Positions 33,114 through 41,276 of a DNA stretch of 61,215 bases are shown here, in pieces. The notes below the pieces were generated by a model. That model worked only from the letters and a program-made list of their open reading frames with translations. It searched no databases and had not been told where the DNA came from. The stretch is taken from contig JBKCVA010000037.1 in NCBI GenBank assembly GCA_046318115.1, positions 1 through 61,215 on the forward strand, given 5' to 3'. How positions within the stretch are numbered: the stretch's first letter is position 1; each line of letters opens with the position of its first letter. The position numbers and the translations under genes are program-made. Source of the DNA: Aquimonas sp046318115. Its GTDB lineage: Bacteria > Pseudomonadota > Gammaproteobacteria > Xanthomonadales > Xanthomonadaceae.

Positions 33114-35408
33114 TCAAGGGGCAGCCAGCAGCCGCGCCGCCAGCCCGCTGACGCGCTGGGTCGCACGCGACAGCGCGGTATGCAGAGCGGCCTCGGTGCT
33201 CCACAGCGACAGCGCGCGGCGCGCACGGGTCGCGCCGGTGTAGAGCAGGGCGCGGCCGAGGATGGGGTGCTCGGGATCGGGCGGCAGCAGCAGGGCGACC
33301 TCGCCGTACTCGCTGCCCTGGCTCTTGTGCACGCTGAGCGCGAAGCCGCCGCCGTGCAGGGGCAGGGCGCCCGGCGCCAATCCGCGCAGGCCCGTGCCCT
33401 CCGTGCCGCGCGCTTCGAACCAGACCCGCAGGCTGCCGTCGGCTGAGCGCAGGCAGAGTCCGATGTCGCCGTTGAAGAGGCCGGCGGCGTAGTCGTTCTG
33501 CAGCACGATGACTGCGCGCCCCGGATACCAGGCCTGGCCCTCGGACCGGCCGAGCCGGCGCTTCAGCGCGCTGTCGATGGCGGCATCGCAGGCCAGGGCG
33601 CCGAACGGCCCCACACGAAGTGCGCAGAGCAACTGCACCTCGCGCAGGGCGGCGTGGGCGCGCGAGATCGCCGCCCTCTGCGCGGCCTCGTCGATCGGCA
33701 GCGCGGCGAACACCTGGCCTGCGTCCAGCGCCGCGTGCAGGCGCTGCGTGTGCTCGGTCAAGGCCAACTGCAGACGGCGCGCATCGCCGACGGCGCGCAG
33801 CGCGAAGGCTTCACCCGCCTGCGCCGCGGCCTCCGTGAAGCCTGCGGCATCGCCAGCCGCGATCGCCGCATTCAGGGGCTGCAGCGCTGCCTCCGCACGG
33901 AAGCTGTGCTGCAGCCGGACCAGATCGCCGCGTGCATCGCTCTGCAGTGCCTCGACCAGATCGCGCAGCACCGAGCCGGTGCCCACCGAGGCCAACTGCT
34001 CGGCGTCGCCGACCAGCAGTACGGCGGCGTCCTCGGGCAGCGCCTCAAAGCTGGCGCGCAGCAGGGCCAGATCGACCATCGAGGCCTCGTCGATCACCAG
34101 CAGGTCGAGCGGAAGCCTGCGGCCGGAATGCCAGGCATGTCCGCGCGCCGGCCCGCGGCTGCCGAGAAGTCGATGCAGGGTGCCGGCCTCGGCGGCGAGC
34201 ACGTGGTCAAGCGCGGGTGCCCAGTCGGCTTCGAAGCCTGTCGCCCACGCTGTCGTCGCATCGAGCGCAGCAGATGCGATTCCATCAGGCGTCTTCGACG
34301 CTGATCTGTGCCCACCTGTGGTGTCCGTATCGGGCGCAGTCGCAGGTAGCGTCTCGGCAGCCCTCGCGGCTTCCCGTAGCGCTGCAGCACCGCTCTGCAG
34401 GCTCTCCGCCAGCCGCTGCGCCGCCTTGCCGGTCGGCGCCGCCAGCCGCAGTCGCGGCAGCACGCCAAAGCGCCGCTGATGCATACGCACACGCAGCAGC
34501 AGCATGCGCAGCACCGTGGTGGTCTTGCCGGTGCCCGGCCCGCCGGTCAGCACGAACAGACGGCGATCGACAAAGCCCCTCACCGCCGCTCGCTGCGCCT
34601 GCACCGCCGCGCTGCGATCGCCGGCGAACAGCGGGTCGATGCAATCCTCAAGCGCATCGCCGCCCAACCCCCCCGCCCCTCCGGCATCCCACAGGGTGGG
34701 TCTCGACCCAATGAAGCCCGACCGTGCCGCGCTCTCGATCAGTGCCCTGCTCGACCCCGCCGCAGCCGCGCCATCCCATAGGGTGGGTCTTGACCCACCG
34801 AAGCTCGACCCCGCCTCGTTCTCGATCAGCGCCTTGCTCGACCCCACCCCGCTCTCGATCAGCGCCCTGCTCGACCCCGCCGCAGCCGCGCCATCCCATA
34901 GGGTGGGTCTTGACCCACCGAAGCCCGAACCCGCCCCGGTCCCGCTCCCCGGCGCACACGTTCCCTCGCGGCGCGCCCGCAACATCCCCGCCAAGGCCTG
35001 CTCATGCGCAAAGCTCCGGCGCAGATAGAACTGCACGCCATCCAGCACGAAAGCCCAGCCAAGCGCCGCCGCCCCCGCATCAGCATCGCCCTCGGTCGCC
35101 ATCTGCGCCGCCTGTTCGACGCTCGCCACCAGCGCTTCCTTCGCCAGCTCGACCAAGGCGTCTTCGTCCAGCGGCGCGACAAAGCGCCCGCTGCCGTCCC
35201 CTGCCAGCACCAGCACGCTGTCGCCTTCGCCCTCGGCGCGACTGGCCGCCGCCGCGACCCGCGCCAGCAGCATCGAGCCGCCGTGCGTCAGCACCCAGCG
35301 CGCCACCGCGCGATCGATCGCGCGCAGCTCGCCGTCCTCGCCGTCGAAACCCTCGCCCAGCCGGCGGCGGAAGTCGAAGCGACCGGCGGCGTCCCACGCC
35401 GCGCTCAT
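33114..35408 (-). CDS. recD: Exodeoxyribonuclease V alpha subunit (RecD)
   Basis: 764 residues. RecD is the 5'-3' helicase of RecBCD. Walker A GGPGTGKTTT (~289), 'LLVIDEASMVDLALLRASFEALP' (Walker B), 'LLVGDAEQLASVGTGSVL' and the C-terminal 'ALSVHKSQGSEY' and 'YTGATRARRALSLW' motifs are all present. The start is set by an ATGA overlap with the recB stop. Residues ~150-250, between the N-terminal domain and the helicase core, are a repeat-derived insert: 'FGGSRPTLWDGAAAAGSSRA' at 163 and again at 203, then 'FIGSRPTLWD' at 232. It is encoded by palindromic repeats kept in frame. recC is not adjacent. Confidence 0.93.
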   Translation of the reverse strand: MSAAWDAAGRFDFRRRLGEGFDGEDGELRAIDRAVARWVLTHGGSMLLARVAAAASRAEGEGDSVLVLAGDGSGRFVAPLDEDALVELAKEALVASVEQAAQMATEGDADAGAAALGWAFVLDGVQFYLRRSFAHEQALAGMLRARREGTCAPGSGTGAGSGFGGSRPTLWDGAAAAGSSRALIESGVGSSKALIENEAGSSFGGSRPTLWDGAAAAGSSRALIESAARSGFIGSRPTLWDAGGAGGLGGDALEDCIDPLFAGDRSAAVQAQRAAVRGFVDRRLFVLTGGPGTGKTTTVLRMLLLRVRMHQRRFGVLPRLRLAAPTGKAAQRLAESLQSGAAALREAARAAETLPATAPDTDTTGGHRSASKTPDGIASAALDATTAWATGFEADWAPALDHVLAAEAGTLHRLLGSRGPARGHAWHSGRRLPLDLLVIDEASMVDLALLRASFEALPEDAAVLLVGDAEQLASVGTGSVLRDLVEALQSDARGDLVRLQHSFRAEAALQPLNAAIAAGDAAGFTEAAAQAGEAFALRAVGDARRLQLALTEHTQRLHAALDAGQVFAALPIDEAAQRAAISRAHAALREVQLLCALRVGPFGALACDAAIDSALKRRLGRSEGQAWYPGRAVIVLQNDYAAGLFNGDIGLCLRSADGSLRVWFEARGTEGTGLRGLAPGALPLHGGGFALSVHKSQGSEYGEVALLLPPDPEHPILGRALLYTGATRARRALSLWSTEAALHTALSRATQRVSGLAARLLAAP
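34683..34960. repeat. In-frame palindromic-repeat cluster inside recD
   Basis: Three copies of the AGGGTGGGTC..GACCCA palindrome lie at 34693-34712 (degenerate), 34780-34799 and 34900-34919. The last two are part of a ~60-base block repeated almost exactly 120 bases apart (34741-34800 and 34861-34920). Between them, TCGATCAGCGCC.TGCTCGA motifs recur four times. The 120-base period keeps the reading frame (40 codons). Confidence 0.9.
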
Positions 35409-38400
35409 GCCGCCACCTCCGTGAGCCAAGCCCCGGCCAGCGCCGCCTGCGCGTGCTCGATCAGGTCCGCCGCAAAGCGCTGCCGCCACACGCCCGCACC
35501 GGGCGCCAACCCGGCCGCGCGCAGAAACAGATACACGCATTCGCCGAGCTGCTGTTCACGCCCGTACGCATCGCCCAGGCGCTGCCGCAGGTAGCGATCC
35601 AGCGCCAGCGTGTACAGCAGGGCCTGCAAGCGGTACTGGCTGTGGTCCATCGCCGCGGTGAGGCGTTCGCCCGTGTAGTCGGCCACGCGCTCGCCCAGCC
35701 AGTTGCCCTTGTAGTCGAGCACGTGGAAGCGGCCACCCGCGCGGAACACCAGATCGATCTTGCCGCTCATCAGGCCCGCCACCCGGCGTGAGGAATGCGG
35801 CACCAGGTCTGGCTCGCCGTGCCGCGCGCAGGCCGCAGCGAGATCCGCCAGCGCGATCTCGGGCAGGGCGAAGTCGAAGCCCAGCTCGGCGCGCTGATCC
35901 TGTGCCGGCACATCGCCCAGCGCCAGCCGCGGCGCCTGCTGCAGGCCCAAGGGCGCGGCGAGTGCGGCATCCAGCCGCTGCGCCAGCCGCTCGCTGAACC
36001 TTGCCAGCCCCAGCGGCTCGAAGTCGCGCGTGCGCAGGCCGGCGCCGGCCAGCGTGCTCTGCACATGCTCCCGTTGCTGCAGCAGTGAGACACCGATCGC
36101 GCGCAGCTCCAGCAGGCTGTGCAGGGCGTTGCCGAAGCCCGCGCCGCGCAGGCCGGCCAGCGCCAGCAGCTCGGGGTGCGGCCGCTCCAGTGGATCGCTC
36201 TCGACGCTCGCCGTCTCGACCGGCAGGAACTCGTCCTGGGCCGGTGCTTCCGCATCCAGCAAGGTCTCGCTCTGCGCGCGCCCGGCGCGGCTCAGCGAGG
36301 TGAAGCTGTGCTTGGCCTCGGGCGCGCGCGCCGGCAGCGGCCGCAATTCGCGCGCGCGCCGCGGTGACTCGGCGGCTTCAGGCGCGGCGTAGCGCGTGCG
36401 CGTGACAGCGGGCCACGCCGCGCGCAGGCCGACAGGTTCAAGCGCTGGTGCTTCGCCCACCTTCAAGGCCGCAGCAAGCTCCGACCGCGCTTCGAACAGG
36501 CGCTGTATCAGCACATCCAGCGGTGCGGCATCCACGCCCTGATGCGCTTGGATGTTCCAGCCCGCGCGCTTAGGCCGCCGCGGATCCAGCGCGTACACAT
36601 GACAGGCATGCACCGCGCGGGTCAGCGCCACGTAGAGCAGGCGGAAGCGCTCGTCCTGCAGATCGGCCTGCTGCTGCGCCTTGGCCTCGTCCGCATAGCT
36701 CAGGCGTGGACGTGCGCTGTGCGCGTCGCTGCGCCGCCAGGGCGCGCGGTCGGTGCCCGCGCCATTGGCCCACATCAGCGGCAGGAACACGATCGGAAAC
36801 TCCAGACCTTTGCTGGCATGCAGGGTCAAGAGGCGCAGCCGCGGCTGCTGCGATTCGATGCGCAGCTGGCGCTCGTCGGCCGCGGCTTCGTCGATGGCCG
36901 CGCCCTCGCGCTGGTGCTGCAGCCAGGCCAGCAGCTCCTCGGGGCCGCCGAGGTCTTCGCTGGCCTCCTGCAGCAGCTCGCCGAGATGACGCAGGTCGGT
37001 CAGCAGGCGCTCGCCGCGCCGCGTCGACAGCGCGCGCTCGGCGATCTGTTCCAGCAGGGCCTCGATCAGACCGGCCACGCCGCGTTCGATCAGCACGGCA
37101 TGCAGGGCGCGGAAGCGTAGCGCCACCTGCTGCAGGCCCTCGGGCTCGTCCTGCCAGCGGCGGAGTTCGGCGAAGCGCGCGCCCCACAGCCGCGTCGCTG
37201 CGGCTGCACGCAGCGCGCCCGCATCGCCCGGATGCACCACGCCGTGCAGCAGCACTTGCAGCTCGCGCGCGGTATCGCCGGACAGCACGCTGTCGCGGCT
37301 GGTCGCCACGCAAGGCACGCCGCGCGCTTCCAGCAGCAGACGCAGGTGCGCGATGTCGGCGGCGCGCGGCAGCAAAACGGCGAGATCGGCCGGGCCGATG
37401 CGGCGGCCATCCAGCGAGTGGGCCGGATCGTTCAAGAGTTCGACGATCTGGCTGGCGCAGGCGCGCAGCGAGGCCTGTCGACGCGCGTCCTGGCCGCCGG
37501 CGCTATCGGCCTGGAAATGCAGCACCAGCGCCGACCCGGGTGCGCTGTCGCCGATGCGATAGGGCTTGGCGTCGGCGCGGCCCGCGGCCTGCACGGGCAG
37601 GTAGCGGATGTCGTGGTCGACATCCGCCGACAGCGCCGCGCCGCCGAGCGCGAACAGCGCATTGCAGCCGGCCACCAGCGCCGTCGACGAACGCTGGTTC
37701 ACCGCCAGGTTCAGGTGCTCGTCGACCTGTTCGGCCGCACGTCGATAGGCGTGGATGTCGCCGCCGCGGAAGCGGTAGATCGCCTGCTTGGGGTCGCCGA
37801 TCATCACCAGCCGACCGCGTTCGCGGCCGGCAGCGTCGCGATACAGGCGATCGAGGATGCCGAACTGCAGGGCGTCGGTGTCCTGGAACTCATCGACCAG
37901 GGCCACCGGCCACTGCGCGAACAGAGTGTCGGCCAGCGGCCGCCGGCCGTCATCGCCTGCCGCCTGCGCTTCGCGCGCGAGTGCGGCATCCACGCTCTCC
38001 AGCAGGCTGTCGAAGCTCTGCTGCCGGCGCAGTTGCAGCAGCGCATTCATGCGCGCGCGCCCGGCGGCGGCCAATGCATGCAGAAAGGCCTGCGGCGCCG
38101 CCTGCATGCGCGCCAACACGGGCTCGCAGAGCGTGGCTGCGAATTCGGTCGCGGCCAGCAGCCCGGCGTGCGTCTTGCCGAGCTTGCTGACCGCGGTGAG
38201 CGCCCGCGCATTCGCGAGCCCCTCGATCTCGTCCGCGCTCAGGCACTGCCAGGCCGGCAGGCCCCGCGTGTTGCGCGCCGGGTCCAGGGCCTGCGCCAGC
38301 GCGGCCAGCGCGCGCGGCAGCTTGGCGCGCTTGTTGAACAGCGCCGGATTGTCGACCACCGCCTGCAGCTGCGCCGCGCGCGCGGCGTCGGGCTGCGCCA

Positions 38401-39157
38401 AGGCCGTAGCGGTCGTGTCCTCGATCGGCAGTGCAGGCGCTTCGACCTCGATGCCAGCCATCAGCGTCGATTTCAGCAGTCCGCGCAGCTGGGCCAGGGA
38501 CAGCGGCCTGCCGGTCATCAACTGCAGCCGATACAGCGGCTCGTCCTCCGAGCCCTGCTGCAGGCGCCGCCACAGATCCGCGCTGATCTCATCCAGCAGG
38601 CTCTCGGTGGACACCAGCTCGGCCGCGCGGAAGTCCGCTCCGGCTTCGATCGGCTGCTCGGCCAGGATGCGCCGACACAGGCCGTGCAGGGTGCTGACCG
38701 GCGCGTGCTCCAGCTCGGCCAGCGCCAGCCGCAGCGCCTGCAGGTCGCGCGCGGCGGTGCTGGGTGTGCGCCAGCGGGCGTGCAGCCAGTCGAGGGCGGG
38801 GTCGGAGGCGGGTGCGTCGTCGCGCGCCTGATCTGCAGTCAAGCCCACCGAAGCCACTTCATCCCCGTCGCCCCCGCGCAGGCGGGGGCCCAGTGAGTCT
38901 CCGCGGTCTGTTGCGCCCACGAAACCCGCCGCCCGCGTCTCCGCCCACAGCAGCCGCCGACGCAGCCGCTCGCGCAGCTCCTGCGCCGCGGCTTCGGTAA
39001 AGGTGGTGACCACGATCGCGCGCGGCGACAGGCCCTGCTCCAGCAGCAGGCGCAGGTAGAGCACGGCGATCGTCCAGGTCTTGCCGGTGCCAGCGCTGGC
39101 CTCGATCAGGCTGCGCCCACCGGCGCCCAGGGGCAGAGTCGTCCAGTCGTGATGCAT
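35405..39157 (-). CDS. recB: Exodeoxyribonuclease V beta subunit (RecB)
   Basis: About 1,250 residues; the 3'-5' helicase and nuclease subunit of RecBCD, acting in double-strand break repair and degradation of foreign DNA. UvrD-like motifs: ASAGTGKT (~20-27), 'VVTTFTEAAAQELRERL', 'VALVDEFQDTDALQF', 'MIGDPKQAIYRFRGGDIH', 'LLTLHASKGLEFPIVFLP', 'LLYVALTRA'. The C-terminal nuclease motif is 'IDLVFRAGGRFHVLDYKGNWLG'. I prefer ATG 39157 to the in-frame ATG at 39175. Residues ~78-110 include a translated REP-like element ('GDSLGPRLRGGDGDE'). Its 3' end overlaps recD by four bases. Confidence 0.94.
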   Translation of the reverse strand: MHHDWTTLPLGAGGRSLIEASAGTGKTWTIAVLYLRLLLEQGLSPRAIVVTTFTEAAAQELRERLRRRLLWAETRAAGFVGATDRGDSLGPRLRGGDGDEVASVGLTADQARDDAPASDPALDWLHARWRTPSTAARDLQALRLALAELEHAPVSTLHGLCRRILAEQPIEAGADFRAAELVSTESLLDEISADLWRRLQQGSEDEPLYRLQLMTGRPLSLAQLRGLLKSTLMAGIEVEAPALPIEDTTATALAQPDAARAAQLQAVVDNPALFNKRAKLPRALAALAQALDPARNTRGLPAWQCLSADEIEGLANARALTAVSKLGKTHAGLLAATEFAATLCEPVLARMQAAPQAFLHALAAAGRARMNALLQLRRQQSFDSLLESVDAALAREAQAAGDDGRRPLADTLFAQWPVALVDEFQDTDALQFGILDRLYRDAAGRERGRLVMIGDPKQAIYRFRGGDIHAYRRAAEQVDEHLNLAVNQRSSTALVAGCNALFALGGAALSADVDHDIRYLPVQAAGRADAKPYRIGDSAPGSALVLHFQADSAGGQDARRQASLRACASQIVELLNDPAHSLDGRRIGPADLAVLLPRAADIAHLRLLLEARGVPCVATSRDSVLSGDTARELQVLLHGVVHPGDAGALRAAAATRLWGARFAELRRWQDEPEGLQQVALRFRALHAVLIERGVAGLIEALLEQIAERALSTRRGERLLTDLRHLGELLQEASEDLGGPEELLAWLQHQREGAAIDEAAADERQLRIESQQPRLRLLTLHASKGLEFPIVFLPLMWANGAGTDRAPWRRSDAHSARPRLSYADEAKAQQQADLQDERFRLLYVALTRAVHACHVYALDPRRPKRAGWNIQAHQGVDAAPLDVLIQRLFEARSELAAALKVGEAPALEPVGLRAAWPAVTRTRYAAPEAAESPRRARELRPLPARAPEAKHSFTSLSRAGRAQSETLLDAEAPAQDEFLPVETASVESDPLERPHPELLALAGLRGAGFGNALHSLLELRAIGVSLLQQREHVQSTLAGAGLRTRDFEPLGLARFSERLAQRLDAALAAPLGLQQAPRLALGDVPAQDQRAELGFDFALPEIALADLAAACARHGEPDLVPHSSRRVAGLMSGKIDLVFRAGGRFHVLDYKGNWLGERVADYTGERLTAAMDHSQYRLQALLYTLALDRYLRQRLGDAYGREQQLGECVYLFLRAAGLAPGAGVWRQRFAADLIEHAQAALAGAWLTEVAA
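38867..38900. repeat. REP-like palindrome inside recB
   Basis: GCCCCCGC (38870-38877) and GCGGGGGC (38882-38889) form an 8-bp stem with a four-base loop, followed by CCAGTGAGTC. This is the common CGTC-CCCGC-GCAGGCGGG-CCAGTGA type of repetitive extragenic palindrome, here read in frame as part of RecB. Confidence 0.8.
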
Positions 39158-39266
39158 CGGCGCAGGGTGGCACACGGCAGGGCGCTTGGGCAGCTGCCGC
39201 AGCCGTCATCCGGCGTGTGCGAACGCAAGCCCCGCAGCGCTCAGCCTCAAGCGTCCATATGAAGCG

Positions 39267-40430
39267 CTAATCAGGCGACCAGTCCGGCCAGACCTGCTTC
39301 AGCGGATCGAACTCCAGCACCTCCATGCGCTCGCCGCGCCAGCCGAAGCCGGTCACCGCGATCACGCCCTCCTGCATGGGGTCGAGGCCGAAGGCGTCCT
39401 CGATATCGCCTTCGTTGACTGCGGCGGTGATGAAGGCCGCCAAGCCCAGTTCAGTAGCGACCAGGTACTGGTGATGGGAGAGGTGGCCGGCGTCCAGAAT
39501 CAGCGCGCGGTGGGTTTTTGCATGGCGGCGATACTTCCAGAAGTTGCGGGCGAAGCGGGCCACCAGGACGACGTGTACGGGCGCGTCCACGAACCAGGCT
39601 TGGTTTGCCACGAAACGCGCCGCCAGCAGTCTGGCCTCCGTGGGCTCCACCAATCGCAAGGTCTCGAGCGCATGGTCCACCGGGTGGTAGTGATAAAGCC
39701 CAGGGGAGAGGCCTTCCACGCGCTGCACGAGCACATAGGCCTCTACCGCGTGCAAGCCTCCCGCGGAAGCTGTTGCGCGCTTCATTACCGGCACCCCCGA
39801 GGTGTGCGAGATGGCGCGCGCACCATAAACGCGCTGCATCAGTTCTGCGAAGGTAGGCATCGCAAGTGCCTGATGCGCAGAAAAGTTCCGGCAGGTGGCT
39901 CGACGCCCGACAAGATCTTCCAGCGGCGAGTCCCGCGCTACCCGCACTAGCGGCTCCCGGCCAAGCACATGCTGCGGTTGAGCCACCATCGGCGGTGCAG
40001 GCCCAAGGCTGTCCAGCAGGGTGCTGCCGGAGGCCTGCAGATGGCCCGTGGCGGCTTCCGAATCGACGCCACGCCAGCGCAGATGGCGATGCGCGATGTG
40101 TGCGAGAGGATGCCAGTCGTCCTCGATGCTGCGAGCCGCTTCGAGCGGCCGCTCACGCAGGGCTCCACTCGCCTCGAGTTCAGCGGTCACCTCTGCTCCG
40201 AAATGCGCGATCCAATCCTCGCGTGGCGCCGCCTGCAGGCTTTCGGGGCGCCCCAGGGCGCAGACGGCGGGCAGGCTGATCTCATGTTCTCCGTCGCGCT
40301 CAGTGCTGAGCAGCATCCATCGAACGACCGTGCGAAGTTGAGGTTCGCCCCTGAGCACCGACGCGAGATCGAGCACCTTGTCGGATCGAGGTGCCAGCAT
40401 GAGATTGGGGGCGCGTTCGAGAAGTGCCAT
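39267..40430 (-). CDS. SagB-like peptide maturation dehydrogenase, cassette A
   Basis: A 387-residue flavin-dependent nitroreductase-fold protein. Its N-terminal ~150 residues are divergent and partly winged-helix-like; a leader-binding role is only a guess. The FMN-binding dehydrogenase domain (~165-385) has 'GRRATCRNFSAHQALAMPTF', 'SAGGLHAVEAYVLVQRVEGL', 'SPGLYHYHPVDHALETLR' and 'LDAGHLSHHQYLVATELGLA'. SagB-type enzymes oxidise azolines in thiazole/oxazole peptides, but no YcaO cyclodehydratase is present. It fits the 'putative peptide maturation dehydrogenase' family (SagB_rel_DH_2) as I recall it. It diverges from the small peptide gene at 40545 by 114 bases and is paralogous to 44078-45229. 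Confidence 0.85.
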   Translation of the reverse strand: MALLERAPNLMLAPRSDKVLDLASVLRGEPQLRTVVRWMLLSTERDGEHEISLPAVCALGRPESLQAAPREDWIAHFGAEVTAELEASGALRERPLEAARSIEDDWHPLAHIAHRHLRWRGVDSEAATGHLQASGSTLLDSLGPAPPMVAQPQHVLGREPLVRVARDSPLEDLVGRRATCRNFSAHQALAMPTFAELMQRVYGARAISHTSGVPVMKRATASAGGLHAVEAYVLVQRVEGLSPGLYHYHPVDHALETLRLVEPTEARLLAARFVANQAWFVDAPVHVVLVARFARNFWKYRRHAKTHRALILDAGHLSHHQYLVATELGLAAFITAAVNEGDIEDAFGLDPMQEGVIAVTGFGWRGERMEVLEFDPLKQVWPDWSPD

Positions 40431-40505
40431 GCCTGCTGCCTGCTGGAGTATCGAGCGGTGAATGCTGCCATGCGCAGGCGGTCTCCAGCGGTGCTTTACC
40501 CCTGC

Positions 40506-40511
40506 TAGACT
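40506..40511 (+). promoter_or_regulatory. Candidate -10 box of peptide gene A
   Basis: TAGACT (4 of 6 matches to TATAAT) lies ~34 bases before the ATG, between the divergent dehydrogenase and peptide genes. The same TAGA(A/C)T form is found before other starts (8928, 25865, 55842). No good -35 is visible. Confidence 0.3.
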
Positions 40512-40544
40512 CCGTTGCGCTTCATTACTTCAGGGAGAGGGCAT

Positions 40545-40811
40545 ATGCAGTTGAGCAAGGTGCAAAGCAGTGACTTGATGCAGAAGCTTGCCGGTGACGA
40601 TGCGTTCCGCGAGCAGTTCGAGAAGGACCCCGCTGCTGCCCTGCTTGCTGCGGGTCTCAGCAAGGAACAGGTGAGTGCCCTGGATCAGGGGTGTCTCACG
40701 CAGCGGACGCTGGCGTCTAAGGACGTGTTTGAGCGCCTGAAGGCGGCGCCCGAGAGCGAGGAATTCAAGACCGCGATGTCCTTCAGCATCCATCACGTCA
40801 AGCTGGGTTAG
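40545..40811 (+). CDS. NHLP-related RiPP precursor peptide, cassette A
   Basis: 88 residues. GGGAGAGG lies 4-11 bases before ATG 40545, a strong ribosome-binding site, so upstream codons in the frame are not used. The N-terminal half is leader-like: 'LMQKLAGDDAFREQFEKDP', then AAALLAAGLSKEQV, sharing K-L-x-x-D-D-x-F-R-E-Q-F and PAxAL with the peptide of cassette B. This is the pattern of Nif11/nitrile-hydratase-type leader peptides. A single Cys (QGCLTQ, ~50) and a C-terminal segment ending 'AMSFSIHHVKLG' are candidate modified parts. It is flanked by a SagB-like dehydrogenase and a cyclase-like protein on the other strand. Modification and product are unknown. Confidence 0.8.
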   Translation: MQLSKVQSSDLMQKLAGDDAFREQFEKDPAAALLAAGLSKEQVSALDQGCLTQRTLASKDVFERLKAAPESEEFKTAMSFSIHHVKLG

Positions 40812-41276
40812 CGCCAGCTGCGTCTCAGGGTTGCCGCGCGCCACGGATGGTGCGTTTGCGGACCGGACAGACGTCGCTCTGATGCGCATGAAGCGAGCCC
40901 GGACGCTGCACGGCCTTGCGCTCGCTTGTGACGCCGAGGATGAGCTCGCCCCGCCTGGTCAATGGCGACGACGCAAGACGGTTCGCTGCGCCTCTCGGGT
41001 TCGCACCGAGAATGTGGTCGAACACTGCCCGCACCGCTTGAGCCCGGCCGGGGCGATTTGCCATTCGAGACCACCCGGAAACGCAGCGCTCGGCGTTTCA
41101 TTGCGTGAAGCCGCAGCTTTGGAAGACGCGCAGGTGCTCGCTGAGCGGCGTCTGCCCCAAGGGGCTGTTGGCCTCCAAGGCTTGCATGCTTTCAGGCTGG
41201 CGATCCCACGGAGTCTTCCGTCCGGACGCCCTCGGTGGGTGCCCGGCGTGTGCTTCCCTCCTTGCCTTGGCAGCGC
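40812..41276. other. ~465-base gap in cassette A, no gene seen
   Basis: Between peptide A and the convergent cyclase A stop there are only short frames on both strands with no recognisable family. The equivalent gap in cassette B is 74 bases. It may hold a decayed gene, a second peptide gene lost from cassette B, or an untranslated 3' region. Confidence 0.4.

Noticed and set aside
34683..34960. CRISPR-like array in recD
   Set aside because: Repeats are few, palindromic and embedded in a coding frame, with near-identical spacing sequence and no cas genes.
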